The notes under the pieces were generated by a model, which saw only the letters and a list, made by a program, of their open reading frames with translations, searched no databases and was not told where the DNA came from. A DNA stretch of 64,000 nt from Zymoseptoria tritici IPO323 (lineage: Eukaryota; Ascomycota; Dothideomycetes; Mycosphaerellales; Mycosphaerellaceae), in contig NC_018216.1 of the NCBI RefSeq assembly GCF_000219625.1, forward strand, positions 1,612,001 through 1,676,000, given 5' to 3'. Made by a program: the position numbers and the translations under genes. Positions 1-12,368 of this stretch are shown here, in pieces. How positions within the stretch are numbered: the first letter of the stretch is position 1; each line of letters begins with the position of its first letter.

Positions 1-912
1 TCGACCTCTCCCGCATTCGCTGCCTCCGTCTGTACGCCTCTGCAATCCTCTCCGTCAGCTCTTCCTCCTGTACGCTCGTCAAATTGTCAATATCCACCCC
101 ATCCAGCAATCCCTCCGCATAAATCGAAGCCAAAATCTCCTGCTGCACATCCAAGCTCGTCGTGTCCGAGCCCAGTAGATTCCTCAACGAGGGCTGATGC
201 TCGATATGTCTCGCAACATCCACCTCCTGCTCTTGTGACCTCCTCTCTGGCCCCTCATGTGAGTGCTGTGCCCGCTCCGCCCTCCTCCGTTCCCTCGCTC
301 TCCGTCTTGCTGTGTCCGAACTCTCGACGTTGGCTAGACTCGCCTCTCTCACCCTCTCAACAAGTGCTTCGTCCTCGCTCTCTCCTTCCTCCCTTCTCCT
401 AACCTCCACTGGCACCAAAATGTCCTCTCCTGGCACATATCCTCTGCCCAGCTCCTCTTTCTCCTCAGCACTCTTTCCCTTGCCCGGATTTGCTTTCAAG
501 AAACCTTCAAGTAGAGTCGCGAGCCGCCAGTCGGCTTTCGTACCTCGAACAGCGTCGCGACATGATGGACAGGTGTAGATCTTCTTGTTCCGGCTTGAGG
601 TGGACGAGGCGCGAGCGGCGGTGGCTTGCCAGGCGAACCACTCTTTCAGACACGGGCCGCAGAAGGTATGCAGGCAGTCGAGTAGGGTAAGGGGAAGATG
701 GAGAATATCAGTACAGATCTGGCATCATCGGATGTGTCAGTAAAGTAGAGGAGTGTGCTGCTAGCATGGGTTGAGATGGGATGAAGTGAGGTCGAAGCCG
801 GACTTGGACTTTGACCTACCGAGCAACTGAGTTCCTTCTCCAGGTCAAAGAGTCCTCCTCCACCACCACCATCTCCGCCCTCGGCAGGGCCGTCTGTTCT
901 TTCCGCGGCCAT
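1..912 (-). CDS. CHFR-like RING-finger E3 ubiquitin ligase (3' part cut by left edge)
   Basis: Two exons are seen: 820..912 and <1..718, with a GT-AG intron at 719..819. The start at 912 gives an acidic/Gly-rich leader, and splicing joins the first RING cysteines (C-S-I-C-T-D) to the rest of the ring: L-D-C-x-H-x-F-C-x-x-C-L-K-E-W, then C-P-S-C about 35 residues later. This is a complete C3HC4 RING of the type found in fungal CHFR-like proteins. Behind it come charged, Glu/Arg-rich segments to the window edge, and the C-terminus is outside. The role is inferred as ubiquitin transfer from an E2; substrates cannot be told from sequence. No FHA domain precedes the RING in the part seen. Confidence 0.85.
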
Positions 913-1184
913 GGTGTATACATTGGGAACATGTGAACTCGTGCGATTGGAGAGCGAGCTGTACGACTTGCCTCACGGTCGAGACAAGCCTTGGCTTGCA
1001 GTGCGTTGTCCCACTTCGTCAGCGGGGTTGGCGATCTGGAGACCACACCTCATCGATGTTACAAGTTTTAAGGTAATACAACAGATATGGACGACATAGT
1101 AAGAGCTGTCTAGTACCATACAGGACCGCCGACCATATCCTCCATGGCCACACTCAGGTCGAAAGGATACCTCGAGCCCAAAAG

Positions 1185-1418
1185 TCAGGCAGCCAGACCA
1201 AGATTGCCATCACCACATGCGGACACAAATCCCAGGACCTCTCTGATTTGGGCCGTCCGATACTGGTAGATCGCAAGAGCTACGATGCTGAGGAATAGAA
1301 CGGCGCGGAGTCGATACGAGAAGATGAGCTGAGTGCCAAAGTCTTCGATTGTCTGAGGCCGAGTGTGAGAGGTTGAGAGCGGGCTCCAAGGGGCCCGAAG
1401 ACTTACGAATTGCGCCAT
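1185..1418 (-). CDS. Small single-pass membrane protein, unknown
   Basis: A 59-residue product results if a 12-nt first exon (1407..1418, encoding M-A-Q-F) is spliced at a consensus GTAAGT donor to 1185..1352 (acceptor CTCAG). The product carries one hydrophobic stretch of about 16 residues (around residues 22-37), followed by Tyr/Arg-rich sequence, as in short ER or mitochondrial membrane subunits. I do not recognise the family. Without splicing, the same strand is open from 1562, so an alternative longer first exon is possible. The strong donor and the clean membrane helix argue for a real gene, but the size and lack of a known relative keep confidence low. Confidence 0.35.
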   Translation of the reverse strand: MAQFVSLRAPWSPLSTSHTRPQTIEDFGTQLIFSYRLRAVLFLSIVALAIYQYRTAQIREVLGFVSACGDGNLGLAA

Positions 1419-1562
1419 GTTTGGTCGGGATGATTTTCTTTGGCTCCTCCGAGGCTTGAACGCTCTTTTGAGGCGAGCCGGAGCGTGGACGAGACGGCCG
1501 CTGAAATCTGCGCCTGAGAAGAAGACGATCGAGATGTCGAAGCTCTGGGGTGAACATCGCAT

Positions 1563-2611
1563 GGGCTCTTCAAGGATGAGCGTTGTGAGCAGAGCTTATA
1601 CCCGACGAACTTCCTGGCGCTTGCTTTCTCTTCATGATCCGCATGTCTCATCATCTCTGCTCGGAAGAGGTAGCAATTCGCGTCGTACTCCGAAATAGAC
1701 ACATTTCGCATTGAGTGACACTCGACACTGAGCAGGATGGGCAAACGGCAACGCGAGACGACTCTGTGAAGCGATGCATCTTCTAGATGAGATACGCCCG
1801 AGTAATACCGCTGTGTCGATTCGTAACGATGGATGTGTGGTCATCGGCATGGATGTGCGAGCCGAGCATCTGCGCTGTCCTCGTCCCAACACGCGACGCA
1901 CTGATCCAGAATACCTGTCCGACTCGAGCGCTGATCCTGCCGTCCCCTCGCACTTGTAAGAAGCCAGAAACTCCCCGCGAGGACATCGACGTCTTGATTG
2001 CACGTGGGCCTCGCCAGCTGTGCCTCACCGAGAGAAAACATCATCACGCATACCAATGCGGCACGAGTAGTGCATCGTCAAGACAAGATGCAAATCCCGT
2101 CGCTAATTCGATGTCCTAGCTCGCATGTCCAATGCATTCGTTTCGAGAGTTCACGACTCACTCCGTCGTAATCTCAATCATTTCGTTCTTGAATCGTTCG
2201 GCGCACGCCAACCCCTTTCGTAATCTCAATCATTTCGTTCTTGAATCGTTCGGCGCACGCCAATCCCTTTCGTAACCACCGCGACAATTGTCTCCCTCGC
2301 ACAATCTCTCAAAACAGACTCCCACCGCCTCCACGTCTCAACTCCTGCGTTCCCGGTCGTCGTGCAAGTCTCCTCGCAACACTAGGCACCAGCATCCCCA
2401 ATTCGCCCGGCGGAACACCCTCAAACACACTTCCGCTCTTTCCCACACTCCCGCCCCTCGCATGCCCAAGCAAGCCCCTCGGCATATCCGGCAACACCTC
2501 AATACGATCGTCATCTCCACTCGTACGTTCAGGCAGTGTGCGCGCCCTCACAAGTCGTCCTCCGTCACCTCCATGTCCGTCGCTCTGCTGAGGCTGATGT
2601 GATCCGGAGAC
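1563..2611. other. Intergenic stretch, about 1 kb
   Basis: No convincing gene is seen. It holds the 52-bp tandem duplication at 2166..2269 and a C-rich block near 2280-2580. Short open frames on both strands there have no recognisable motif. Confidence 0.6.
2166..2269. repeat. 52-bp tandem duplication
   Basis: Two head-to-tail copies, 2166..2217 and 2218..2269, differ at one visible position (aacccc versus aatccc). A few bases of a third copy follow (tcgtaa). It lies downstream of the coronin gene in non-coding DNA and looks like a recent local duplication. Confidence 0.95.
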
Positions 2612-4611
2612 CTACTCCGAAACCTTGGCCTTCAACTGCGCGACTTCGTCGGTCAGATCCTTGATTTGTTGGCCTTGAGATTGCAACATCGAGCGGATCT
2701 CCATTAGCACATCTTTCAGTCCACCTGCAGCGGCGCTTGCAGATGGAGGTGTGGAGGTCGCCGTACTCGGCCTGCTGTTCGTCGCAGCCGTTGCAGTAGC
2801 CGGTGCAGTTTTCGCCTCTTCGGCCTGGACCTTCTCCCTCACTTCCGGTGCAGGCACGCCAGATACAGCAGAGAGGCCCTCGCCGGTGAAGGTATCTTTC
2901 GCCAAGCTCTTGGGCTCGGAAGCGGAGACAGGAGAAGCTTTCGGTGGCTCCGACTTTGCCTCGAATTCCTGCCGCGCAGCCATGACGGACGGTCGCACAA
3001 CGGGTTTTTGAATCTCTTCAAAAGAGCTGGCATCACTGACGTGCCCTGGATCTTCCTCGTTGTCGGCGAATTTCGAAGCGGCCGACTCCATGCTTTGTTT
3101 ATTGGCGCCGACTTTGGGCATTTCGCGGTGCGCTGGTGCGGATTGTGTAGGTGCTGGTGTCGGGTCGGGTTTCGTCGCGGTGGGCTCGGGTTGAGATCGA
3201 GGGGCAGAAATTGCAGTGGCGGCTGCGGGAGCTGGAGCGGGTGCTGATGAAGTGGCGGTTGCTTTCGGCGCGGCCATCATTTGTGGCTCGTTGCCGTCGT
3301 ACAAATCCTCCAGGGAGAATTTAGGAGGTAGACCGGTCTTTCCACCGAACCACTCTCCGCTGGTAGCGGCTGGAGTGGTTCCAACAGTGGGCGGGTAGAT
3401 GTCTTCCTGAAACGTTTCGGCTCGCCGTGGCACGACGAATGATATAGGTTCGATGTAGGCGTCTCCGACTGTCTTGAAAGCTCGCATGACCTCGTTGTCG
3501 TGAGTGCTCACTCCGCGCTTCGGAATGAAGGCAATTCCGCGTTGTGGGTCCGGTGATCGGTACTCGGAGAGATACTCGAACTTGTCGTTTTGGTATTCGT
3601 AGTAGCGAATGTTGCCATCGCCCTTGCCTGCGAGGTAGAGCATTTGGCAGCCGTCGTCCCAGAATGGCATACTAATGCCGGAGCCTGAGTCCAGAGGCTC
3701 GAAGTCACCGCCGACGGGCTTTTCTGGGTTCCGAAGATCCCACAATCCTAGTTGTCGCTCGCTCATCTTCGAGAATCCTGTCGTGGCCACACGGTCATGA
3801 TCTCCCAACCACACCACTCTGCTGTTCTTGGCACCTCCATGTCCAGGTACCTCATGCGCCGGCTTCTCCTGACGGACATCCCAGAATCGCAGCTTCTTGT
3901 CGCGCGATGTAGTTACCAGCATGTTGCCATTGGCGCTCCATGAGAGTGATGTGAATATGTCATTTCCTTTCAAAGTCAATTTTGACTTGCCATCTTCCAG
4001 ATCCCAGATCTTGATCGTATAGTCGCCGGACGAGGACGCAAGGACGTTCTCGGCGGCGGGATTGAAGAGCACATGGCCAACCTTTCTGCGGTGTTGTTAG
4101 TCTTGTCCAGCCGAGCACTCTTCCTCAAAGTCCTCTCACCTTGAGTGGCCGCTCAGCTTGCCTACCGGCTTGACATCCTCCGGCTCCTCTGCGTCCGTAC
4201 GCAAGGTGAAGTTGTCCGGCACCTGCCACAAGAAGACCTTGCCATCGTCCGAAGCCGAAGCGAGGATTGAATCGTCAAATGGACTCCAATCGGTATCCAA
4301 CACGACGGCGGTATGTCCACGGAACAAAGGCAACAACTCCGGCAGCTTTCCTCGCTCTTCCAGGGGTATCACGGCGAATGCGCCTCCTCCACCGGCTTCC
4401 CAATTGACGGAGAGGTATTTGGGATTGGCCTTGATCAGATTCGTGTCCCAGGCATTTTTGGAGATGCGGAGGTTATCGTAGCATTGCTCTCGCCGAGTCG
4501 ATTGGCCGAAGACGTGCCCTGAAGATGTATTGTCAGGAGATTTTCCGAGCATAGAGGGGCAGTTGGGAACAGCTTACGATATTTCGACGCTCTCACGAAT
4601 CGGCCAGCCAT
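2612..4611 (-). CDS. crn1: Coronin, actin-binding WD40 protein
   Basis: Three exons (4578..4611, 4140..4518, 2612..4085) give 628 residues. The N-terminus M-A-G-R-F-V-R-x-S-K-Y-R-H-V-F-G is the coronin signature. It is followed by WD40 repeats (for example G-H-T-A-V-V-L-D-T-D-W-S-P-F and G-D-Y-T-I-K-I-W-D) and the conserved coronin extension (R-A-F-K-T, P-I-S-F-V-V-P-R-R, F-Q-E-D-I-Y-P-P). Next comes a Pro/Ala/Ser-rich linker, then a C-terminal coiled coil (last ~35 residues). Coronins bind F-actin and Arp2/3 and tune cortical actin patches and endocytosis. The first exon is only 34 nt, and the frame is kept across both introns. Identification is very secure. Confidence 0.97.
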
Positions 4612-5218
4612 GGGTAATGTATGTGCTCAATAGAGGATGCGGGTGAGATCGGATGGGGCTTAGGGTAGAGATCGGGTTGGTGGTGGTGAGAAGGAACAAT
4701 GCAGGAACAATGGATAGAGGCAGTGCACACAATCAAGACCGGGATGTATGGAATGATGCTGCTGCAGTGAAGTCGAGAACCAAAAGCCAAGCTGTCCCGC
4801 CTTGTTCCGTTTCCGCCGAGTTTCAGCCACAAGCATCAGCCACATTCACGACAACGTCGACATTGGATCGTTCACGATCTTCCCTCCTCTTCCACAATGA
4901 TATCACCTTCGTCGAGACCACCTCATTGACTCCCATGTCACAATGTCGCGATGGTCACGGGACTTTACAGCAGCTTGCGGACAGGGACAGGCTCACGGCA
5001 TTGGCCAATACAACCCAACCATACCACCTTGTCCGCGTCTGTCCAGCATTCTCCTCGTTCTCGTGCGGGGAATGAGTTGACCCGAGCAGTGAACATGGAC
5101 CAGCCGCATCGGCCACGGACGAGCAGTGTCAATCTAGCCAGAGTCGTGTTGAAAGAATATCCGTCGGCCAGGCAAGTCTCTTTCATGATTTCCACTCTCT
5201 TCTCAAGCGCTCAACACG
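4612..5218. other. Divergent intergenic region between coronin and the fucosidase
   Basis: This stretch must hold the promoters of both genes, which are transcribed away from each other. I see no clear TATA box or other distinct motif, and no additional gene. Confidence 0.6.
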
Positions 5219-7702
5219 ATGTGGTCGACTCTCATTGCATTCGGCTTCGTGCCTTGGGCCATCGCGCAAGGCGGTCTTGTCGTCAACCCAAAAAATGCAG
5301 ACGACAATGCAGTCGGCAGCGGCGGCGCCAGCTCCATCGCCATCGATCTCTCCAGCGAGATGAACAACCGTGCCTTTGCTATGACTCCAGGAGATGCCGA
5401 CTATGACGGCGTTCACTCTGGATATCCAGCTCAATTCCTACCGGAAGCCAACCTCATCTACTCTGGCGTGAACTACAAGTTCCCACAGTATCAGAAGTGC
5501 GGGAACGACAATGTGCTCGCGCAAGGTCAGACCATCACGCCACCAAAGGGAAGATATTTCAGCGTGCACATGCTTGTTGCAGCGGAGAGAGCTGTAGCGA
5601 CTGGCTTCATCAACGCAACATACGCCGATGGCACGACCTCAAGTGGCTCGATATTGGTCGATCCGTACTGGGATGTATGGAGTCATAGTCATATTCGACA
5701 AAAACAACGCTCACACCTCGCAGTTTCCATACCCGTTCGGCGGCGATATTATCTTCCCATATCACCTCACCAACAGCAGCATCAACTACAATCGCTCCAT
5801 GATCTTCCAGTCAATTAATCGGCTTGATTCGACCAAGGATCTGGTCAGCCTGACACTGCCCAATGTGACTGCCGGTTCGTCCAGTGACCCTGGGGGAGCG
5901 GCTGCGAGAACGAGGCTGCACATCTTTGCCTTATCACTAGTCACTGCAAACGGGACTGGAGTTGATCTAGATATACAGCTTGCTCGCACGACCCAGATGT
6001 GGATGGAGGGAACTAACAAGACTCAAATTGTCGAAGTCCGCGTTGACAATGTTGGGCAAGAGTGGGTGTTGGAGAAACACAGTGTCAAGGTCACAGTGTC
6101 CTCGCCTGGCTTGAAGACCGTGGTTCCAGGGATCATCAATCGGCTTCGACCAGGCGACCAAGCTATTGTCCAGGTCGGTGTTGTCAACACCGCTGGCACG
6201 GAACAAGGGACTACCGGTCCTGCGACAGTTGAGATCAACGGCAATGGCGTGCAAGCGAGCCTGACATTCAATGCTACTTATGGCATTGGGCAATACGAGG
6301 CTACGTATGAGAGTATTTATGCACACGAAAGTCCGCCTTGGTTCACGAATGGCAAATTTGGAATCTTTATCCATTGGGGAGTGTACTCAGTGCCAGGCTG
6401 GGGAAATGTTGGCAAGAAGGGTGAGATCTTGAACTCAAAACGGTCATTTTAACAACACTAACACTCCCCTCAGAGATGTACGCAGAATGGTACTGGTGGT
6501 ACCTAAATCAAGGCAAAAACAGCAAAGCCGGAGACTGGTACGACTACCACCTCGCCACCTATGGCCCAGACGTAGTCTACGACGACTTCATCCAAAATTT
6601 CACCGCCTCGGCCTTTGACCCTAAAGAATGGGTCGACCTCTTCGCCGATTCGGGCGCTCAATACTTCGTGCAAGTCTCCAAACACCACGACGGCTTCGCC
6701 ATTTTCGACACGGGCAATGTCTCCGCTCGCAACTCCGTCGCCCAATTCCCACACAAGAATCTCCTCCAAGAAATTTTCGACGCCGCCACCGAACACCAAC
6801 CACATCTGCACAAAGCAACCTACTTCAGCCTTCCGGAATGGTTTCATCCCGACTACAAATCCATCGGCTTCTCCGCCTGGCCCGGCGGTAACGCCACCAA
6901 TCCCTTCACCAACCAAACTCTCCCATACACCGGCTACATCCCCGTCAAAGACTATGTCCACGACCTCATCCTCCCCGAAATGAACATCCTCGCCAGCATG
7001 GGCACAGAGATAATGTGGTGCGACATAGGAGGCCCAAATTTGACCGCCGAGTTCGCAGCCTCCTACTTCAACGCCGCCGCCTCCCGTGGCGAACAAGTCG
7101 TACTCAACAATCGCTGCGGTCTCCCCGGCGACTTCGACACCCCCGAATACGCCCGCTACAATGCCGTCCAAGTCCGCAAGTGGGAGAGTAATCTCGGCAT
7201 GGACCCGTTCTCGTACGGCTATAATCGCGCCACACCCGACGAAGCGTACCTCACGCCGCAAGGTATCGTCACCAGCTTGGTGGACATTGTGTCGAAAAAT
7301 GGAAACCTCCTACTCGATGTCGGACCGACGGCCAACGGCACGATTGTGCAGATTGAGCAGGATAACCTTCGTGCCGCCGGGAAGTGGATCAAAGACCATG
7401 CGGAAGCGATTTTCAACACGACGTATTGGTTTGTGACGCCGCAAGAAGGGGAGGCGGTGCGATTTACGCAGACGCCGGATGCGTTTTATATTTTAGCGTT
7501 GTATCCGCCGAATGGGACATTGTTGTTGGATAGTCCCGTGCCGTGGGTGGAGGGGGATCAAGTGGAAGTAGTTGGTGGGAAGGCGAGTGGTTCGGTCGTG
7601 CCGACGAGGCTGCTTGGGAATGGAAGTCTGGAGGTGACGGTTAGTAAGGCTGTGAGGGAGGCGGATGAATTTTGTTGGGTTTTCAAGATTCCCTTCTATT
7701 GA
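5219..7702 (+). CDS. Secreted GH29 alpha-L-fucosidase
   Basis: Exons 5219..5674, 5724..6420 and 6474..7702 encode 793 residues. A signal peptide covers about residues 1-16. Residues ~20-340 form a fungal N-terminal region with many N-x-S/T sites. The GH29 barrel starts near P-P-W-F-x-x-x-K-F-G-I-F-I-H-W-G, with Y-A-E-W-Y-W-W across the second intron and S-K-H-H-D-G-F. The expected nucleophile is the Asp in M-W-C-D-I-G-G (about residue 568), followed by N-N-R and L-L-L-D-V-G-P-T-A-N-G-T. The enzyme would remove alpha-L-fucose from glycans outside the cell. Third-position C richness is stronger in exon 3 than in exon 2. The family call is secure; the substrate linkage is not determined. Confidence 0.95.
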
Positions 7703-10413
7703 GCGGGCGGGAGGAAGAAATGGTTACGGGACGGCAATACGACGCAGACCGGCCAGGGGTAAGAAATTAATGCTCGATGCTGTTGGCTGGCTATGGTGAG
7801 GTAGGATTGATCTCATTCTGAGGGAGCTGAGACATTTTCGATTGTAAGTTTGGCAACGTGTCGCGGTGGGGCTTTTCGCAGACTAGCTCTGTCCACGAGA
7901 CTCAATCACACTCAGTTCCAACAAACAGTCGATGGGAATATCGTGTGTGGTGTCGACACTCGCGCTAAAAGTAAACATTCTCAGAGTGAAGTCCAAGCCA
8001 AGCAATGGGCCGTTCCGTATCGCTGTATTGCAAAAGAACTGCAGACGCGCACGTCTTTCGCGGCTGCCCATCTCTTGCAGCTCTTTTCCATCGTTCCGTC
8101 ACATTCTTCTCGATCCTCATCGTGGCCTTCAACAACAGCGTCGACATTCGGTGGATGATGTGATGTGCCGGCCAAGTCTTCGCACGAGCTGAGACGCTGT
8201 CGCGAGTCTTGGCGGAAATGATTGAAGATGACATCGGGAACATTCACATTTCAATCTGCAGCTGGACAAATACCTTTGAATGGCCACATACCTGCAGGCC
8301 AGCAGCTGCATGAAATGCCTTGATGAATTGCCTTCTACCTGGCACGCCTGGCTTCAAGGCCTGGGCTGAACCTTGGACGTCCACGGAAGCTTCTGCATGC
8401 ACTGGTGTTGAGATTATCCTCGTGGAGGACACTGCACATCGCAGAGCAGACCGCTGCGAAGGCGATGAAGAGGCAGGATTTCCAACTCGCAATCGGCACT
8501 GGATCCGGGGTGAACGGCGTGCAAGGTTTGTTGTCGTCTTTCTGCAACGTCGAGGTCGACACCATCGATCTTGAGCCAGCACAGCCTTGGAAACGTACCA
8601 GCTCCAGAATATGACGCCGACGGGTGCTGGTTGGCACAAACTCCATTCATTCGAAAATGACGGACCATCATTCTCCAGGACTTCGGATCAGATCACTGCG
8701 CTTCCTCAATGCAATTTGAAGCAGGTGAACTCAGCATGTTTCAAAGGCGTGATCTTGCTGCCGCCCTGCCTCTGCGATGAGCAGTGTGATCTCCACCCTG
8801 ATCCCGGTCGTGGTTCGAGGCCATATTGCAGGCCATTGAAACAGACAAGCATTGCCATGGCCCTCTTGTCTTCGATACTTGTCAACATCATGCTTTGTAC
8901 CGCGGAGTCCCGTGGACATGCGTCTCGATGCGGCGACATTGCCACACCCACAAGAGCTCTGCCACAGTGCCACGCAATCAAGCAAAGGCGACCTGCTTCT
9001 TGTTCCTCCGCGGGCTTGTTGGGCAAGACGTGGTCAATTTGGGTTGGTCAAGCACCTTCTCTGGGCATCCTGCGGACACATAGCCAGCACCCGGTCTAGC
9101 TCATGTCGGACAAGCGCACTTCCAGCGGAGAAATCTTTGGCACTCTATCGAAACTCTGTCTCCCACGCCTCAAGATTAATGATGATGAGGATCGGTGGGC
9201 CAAGACTCTGATCTATAGGGGCATACACCCAGATCTGCGCTCGGGGTACCTGAAGCAAATGAAAGCACCGGCAACCAGTCCGAAACTTATATCACTCATA
9301 CCAATTTCGCAACATACCAAGGACCTTTTTGGACAACACCTCGAAATGTGGAATGCCAACCAGCTCACACGACCCAAGCTGGCCAAGCTGGCGGCGGTCC
9401 ACGGCTGATATCATGACGTCGATTATTGAAACACCAGCTAGGGCTTCCCGGGCGGACACGATTCTCCCAAGTTCCCTCATCAACATGCCAAGCTGAATCC
9501 AGGCCCAGGCGCCTCATACCACCTGCGTCGTGGCCCAAACTTTGCCAACCGAACGGATGGGCGAATCTCCGAATCTGTCGAGACTGGGGGGATAGCATGG
9601 GTCCCCGCATTTCTGATTGGGTATGCATGACGGCCCGTTGCTTGCTTGACCCAAGTTACAAATCGGACATCGTTGATTGGGCGTTCGCACACAAGGATTA
9701 CCCCGTCGGTGATTGGCCACATTCCACCTCACTTCAAGCCCTCCCACGACCTCCGCGCTGGAACCTTCGCAACCGACCAAGCAGGAGCGTTGTGGACGAA
9801 AGCTAGAGTGCTTTGAATTGCTGTACCTGCGCTGGTCGCCATCTCCGACGCGTGGCCGTGCCAGTCATGTTGAGAAGCTGCAGCAGATAATTTGCCTAAA
9901 CTGGCAGCTATCGATCCGGGATGCAAGCATCCGTAGCAACAAAGAGACCAATGCCTGCATTCCTCCAAGACTCGGAATGTCGCTGACCCGGTCAGAAACA
10001 ACCCTCGCCGCGCCATTGGACAGTCCTTGGACTTTTGCTCCTCCCGCGATGGGCGTTGGAACGTGCTGACCAGGGAGAAACGCTGAGCCGTGTCCTTAAG
10101 CGTTCTAGCGCTTGTCGCTCGTCGTCTCTGAGTCGCTGCTTGCAAGGAACATCAGGCCTCATCTGGCCATCATGAGAAATCACCAGCGAGCGGTTGGCGT
10201 GAGTCTAGCTCAAGCCAAGCCGCATTGCCGTCCATCATTGCACGGACAACAACGCCTGCGGGAGGAGCGAACTCTGTTTGGGTCGCCGATGACCTGGTTC
10301 AAACAAAGGGATGGTTATATAGACCATGCTTGGACCTCCGGCGCTCAGTCTTTCTCTTTCCTCTCCACCCAACAATCATTTACCTTTTCGATCCACAAAA
10401 GTAAACCGTCAAC
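7703..10413. other. 2.7-kb intergenic stretch without a convincing gene
   Basis: Open frames of 60-170 codons exist on both strands but none shows a family motif or good exon-intron structure. A GTACGT donor on the minus strand near 8597 could join two short frames (see rejected list). Base composition is not AT-rich, so there is no obvious repeat-induced decay. The promoter of the downstream GPI-type gene occupies the right end. Confidence 0.5.
10315..10322 (+). promoter_or_regulatory. TATA box of the GPI-type protein gene
   Basis: TTATATAG lies about 98 bases before the ATG at 10414. A pyrimidine-rich run (tctttctctttcctctcc) sits between it and the start, the usual layout of a strongly expressed fungal promoter. 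The position fits a short 5' leader. Confidence 0.6.
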
Positions 10414-11395
10414 ATGTTCTCCAAGGCCATCATCGCTGCTGCGGCGGCTTCCCTCGTCGCTGCTCAGCGCCCAGCTGATACCCCCATCTGCGACTACTAC
10501 ACCACTGGTACGTTGACGTCTCGCTCGCGACTGCATTCGATCGATTGACTAACGGTCTTCCACAGCTCTCCTCAAGGAGAACAATGCCACCAACCAGTAC
10601 ACTCTGTTGACTCTCCTCGTCAACACTGCCGTCATTGGCAACTACACCCAGCCCAACATGAATGCCGTCCCCGGTATCTTGAACCCCAACGCGACCTACG
10701 AGGGCCGCCCCGTCAACCTTGTCCCATACTTCAGCGGCGGTCTCGCCTCGACCAACCGCAACGGAGAGGCTGCTTCCGTCAACTTCCTCGACGGTGGCGG
10801 TGCCGCTCCCCTCATGGAGAACAAGCCCGCCAACGACGAGAACTCTCGCCAGTATCGTCTCCTCACCCACTTGTACCAGTACTTCGGTGCTCTCCTCGGC
10901 TGCTCCGAGTACGGCAACATGGGATTCCCAGCCTACATGGGCGACACCGGCATGGCCGAGGTCCATCGCTTCATGGCTCTGACCGCCGACGAGAACGAGT
11001 ACTTCATCCAGCAGGTCGGTCTCTCCGCCGCCTCCTTCGGCGTGACCGAGGACGATGTCACTGCTGTTGGCAAAGCCCTCACCGACACCTTCAACTACCG
11101 CTGCGCACCAGCGGCCGCTGTCCTCCCCAAGGCCGAGCCCGAGCTCCAGGCCATTTGCCAGGCTGAGGACTGCCCTATCTCCCCCAACGCCACCTGCGAC
11201 GCCTACCCAGCTGTCATGAAGCCCGCAGAGGCCACCTCTCCCGCTTCCGGCGGCAACAGCTCCATGGACGGTACCGCTACCATGTCCGCCCCAGCTGGCG
11301 CCACTTCCACCCCTGCCTCTTACACTGGTTCCGCCGCCAAGGCTGCCGCTGGTGTCGCTGCCATCGGTGGCGCCATCTTCGCCGCTTTCTTGTAA
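10414..11395 (+). CDS. Secreted, probably GPI-anchored protein of unknown function
   Basis: Exons 10414..10507 and 10566..11395 give 307 residues. A signal peptide (M-F-S-K-A-I-I-A-A-A-A-A, cut near residue 17) is followed by a ~190-residue domain with N-glycosylation sites and several cysteines. A Ser/Thr/Ala-rich tail and a C-terminal hydrophobic stretch ending A-A-F-L fit a GPI-anchor signal. The middle region (Q-Y-R-L-L-T-H-L-Y-Q-Y-F-G, M-A-E-V-H-R-F-M) is helical and may be a globin-like fold, which is inference only. Nearly every codon ends in C or G with very few rare codons, which suggests high expression. The TATA box and pyrimidine-rich leader agree with that. No catalytic motif is recognised. 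Confidence 0.88.
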
Positions 11396-12368
11396 GAGGT
11401 TGTGGTCTGATATCCTGATACCCCCTGGCTCTGCAATCGGAGCAACGATGTCCATGGAAAGATGAAGGAACACAAACACGTCGATCATTTGTACGATGAT
11501 GAGAGATGTATAATGTTAATTTTTTCAAAATGTCAATACCTTTTGATCTCTTTGCCTGAGGGTCCCTGTCGCATCTGTCGTTGCCTTTCTATGCTGCCTT
11601 CTTCGCTTGCACAGTGCGCTTTGTACCTAGGCTATCGGCAACGCTTCCAAAAGCAGTCCCATTAAAGCCATGCCGACCTTTCTGAGCCAGCAACGCTTGA
11701 TTCCTGGAAGCCGCCAACGCTCAAGCCTCAAGGCGTTCTCACATAATACACTCCGGGCCGATCGTTGCGTTGCACCGTGTTGTGAACGTCCATTATATGC
11801 CGCAGATCACGGAAAGCTGTCCTCAGGCCATGTCACATCCATCCAAACCCAGATGTATGTCGAAGCTTCATCGCCATGGAAGTCATGACATAACCACCCT
11901 CCACATCCATTTCGATACAGCAATCCACAGCCCAGACTCCCATCCATCTCCCTCCAAACCCATGTACACTCCCATCGCGATTGAACGACCCACAACCTGA
12001 CGAACATCTCAACGTCATGGATTGTGCGACTACCGACAGCACGCACATTGGGAATTTTCCGGTTGATGAGGGAGAGCTGCGCACGTACGGGTACATGCCA
12101 CCCGCAAGCGATCAGATACGGAGCAGAGCTTGAGGTGCATGCATTGAGCTACGACTGCATGAACTTGAGGGGTATGAACTCCGTGACAGCTGGCTGTCAG
12201 TACATCTAGTTTGCCGTATGAAAGCTGCAGCAAGTACAGTATTGGTGCTACGAGGGATGTGATCAGAAATCGTCCATTACCACCATCTAGATATGTACAT
12301 AGTCGTCCTATACCGTAAACACGCTTCGAACGCACGAGAACAAGCTCTCATCTCGTCCCTCCACCTCG
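11396..12368. other. Convergent intergenic region between the GPI-type gene and erg1
   Basis: Both neighbours end here, so the region should hold two 3' ends. An A/T-rich patch near 11510-11540 (taatgttaattttttc) could serve polyadenylation. No further gene is supported. Confidence 0.5.

Noticed and set aside
2309..2551. 80-codon minus-strand frame beyond the coronin stop
   Set aside because: Low-complexity Arg/Gly sequence opposite an equally open plus frame; coronin ends with its coiled coil at 2612.
6503..7261. 252-codon minus-strand frame
   Set aside because: Antisense shadow of the GC3-rich third exon of the fucosidase.
8335..8646. Possible two-exon minus-strand gene using the GTACGT donor near 8597
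   Set aside because: The joined ~86-residue product has one hydrophobic stretch but no family pattern and the acceptor choice is arbitrary.
10430..11488. 352-codon open frame on the minus strand
   Set aside because: It is the mirror of the highly GC3-biased GPI-type gene and encodes Gly/Val-rich low-complexity sequence without motif.
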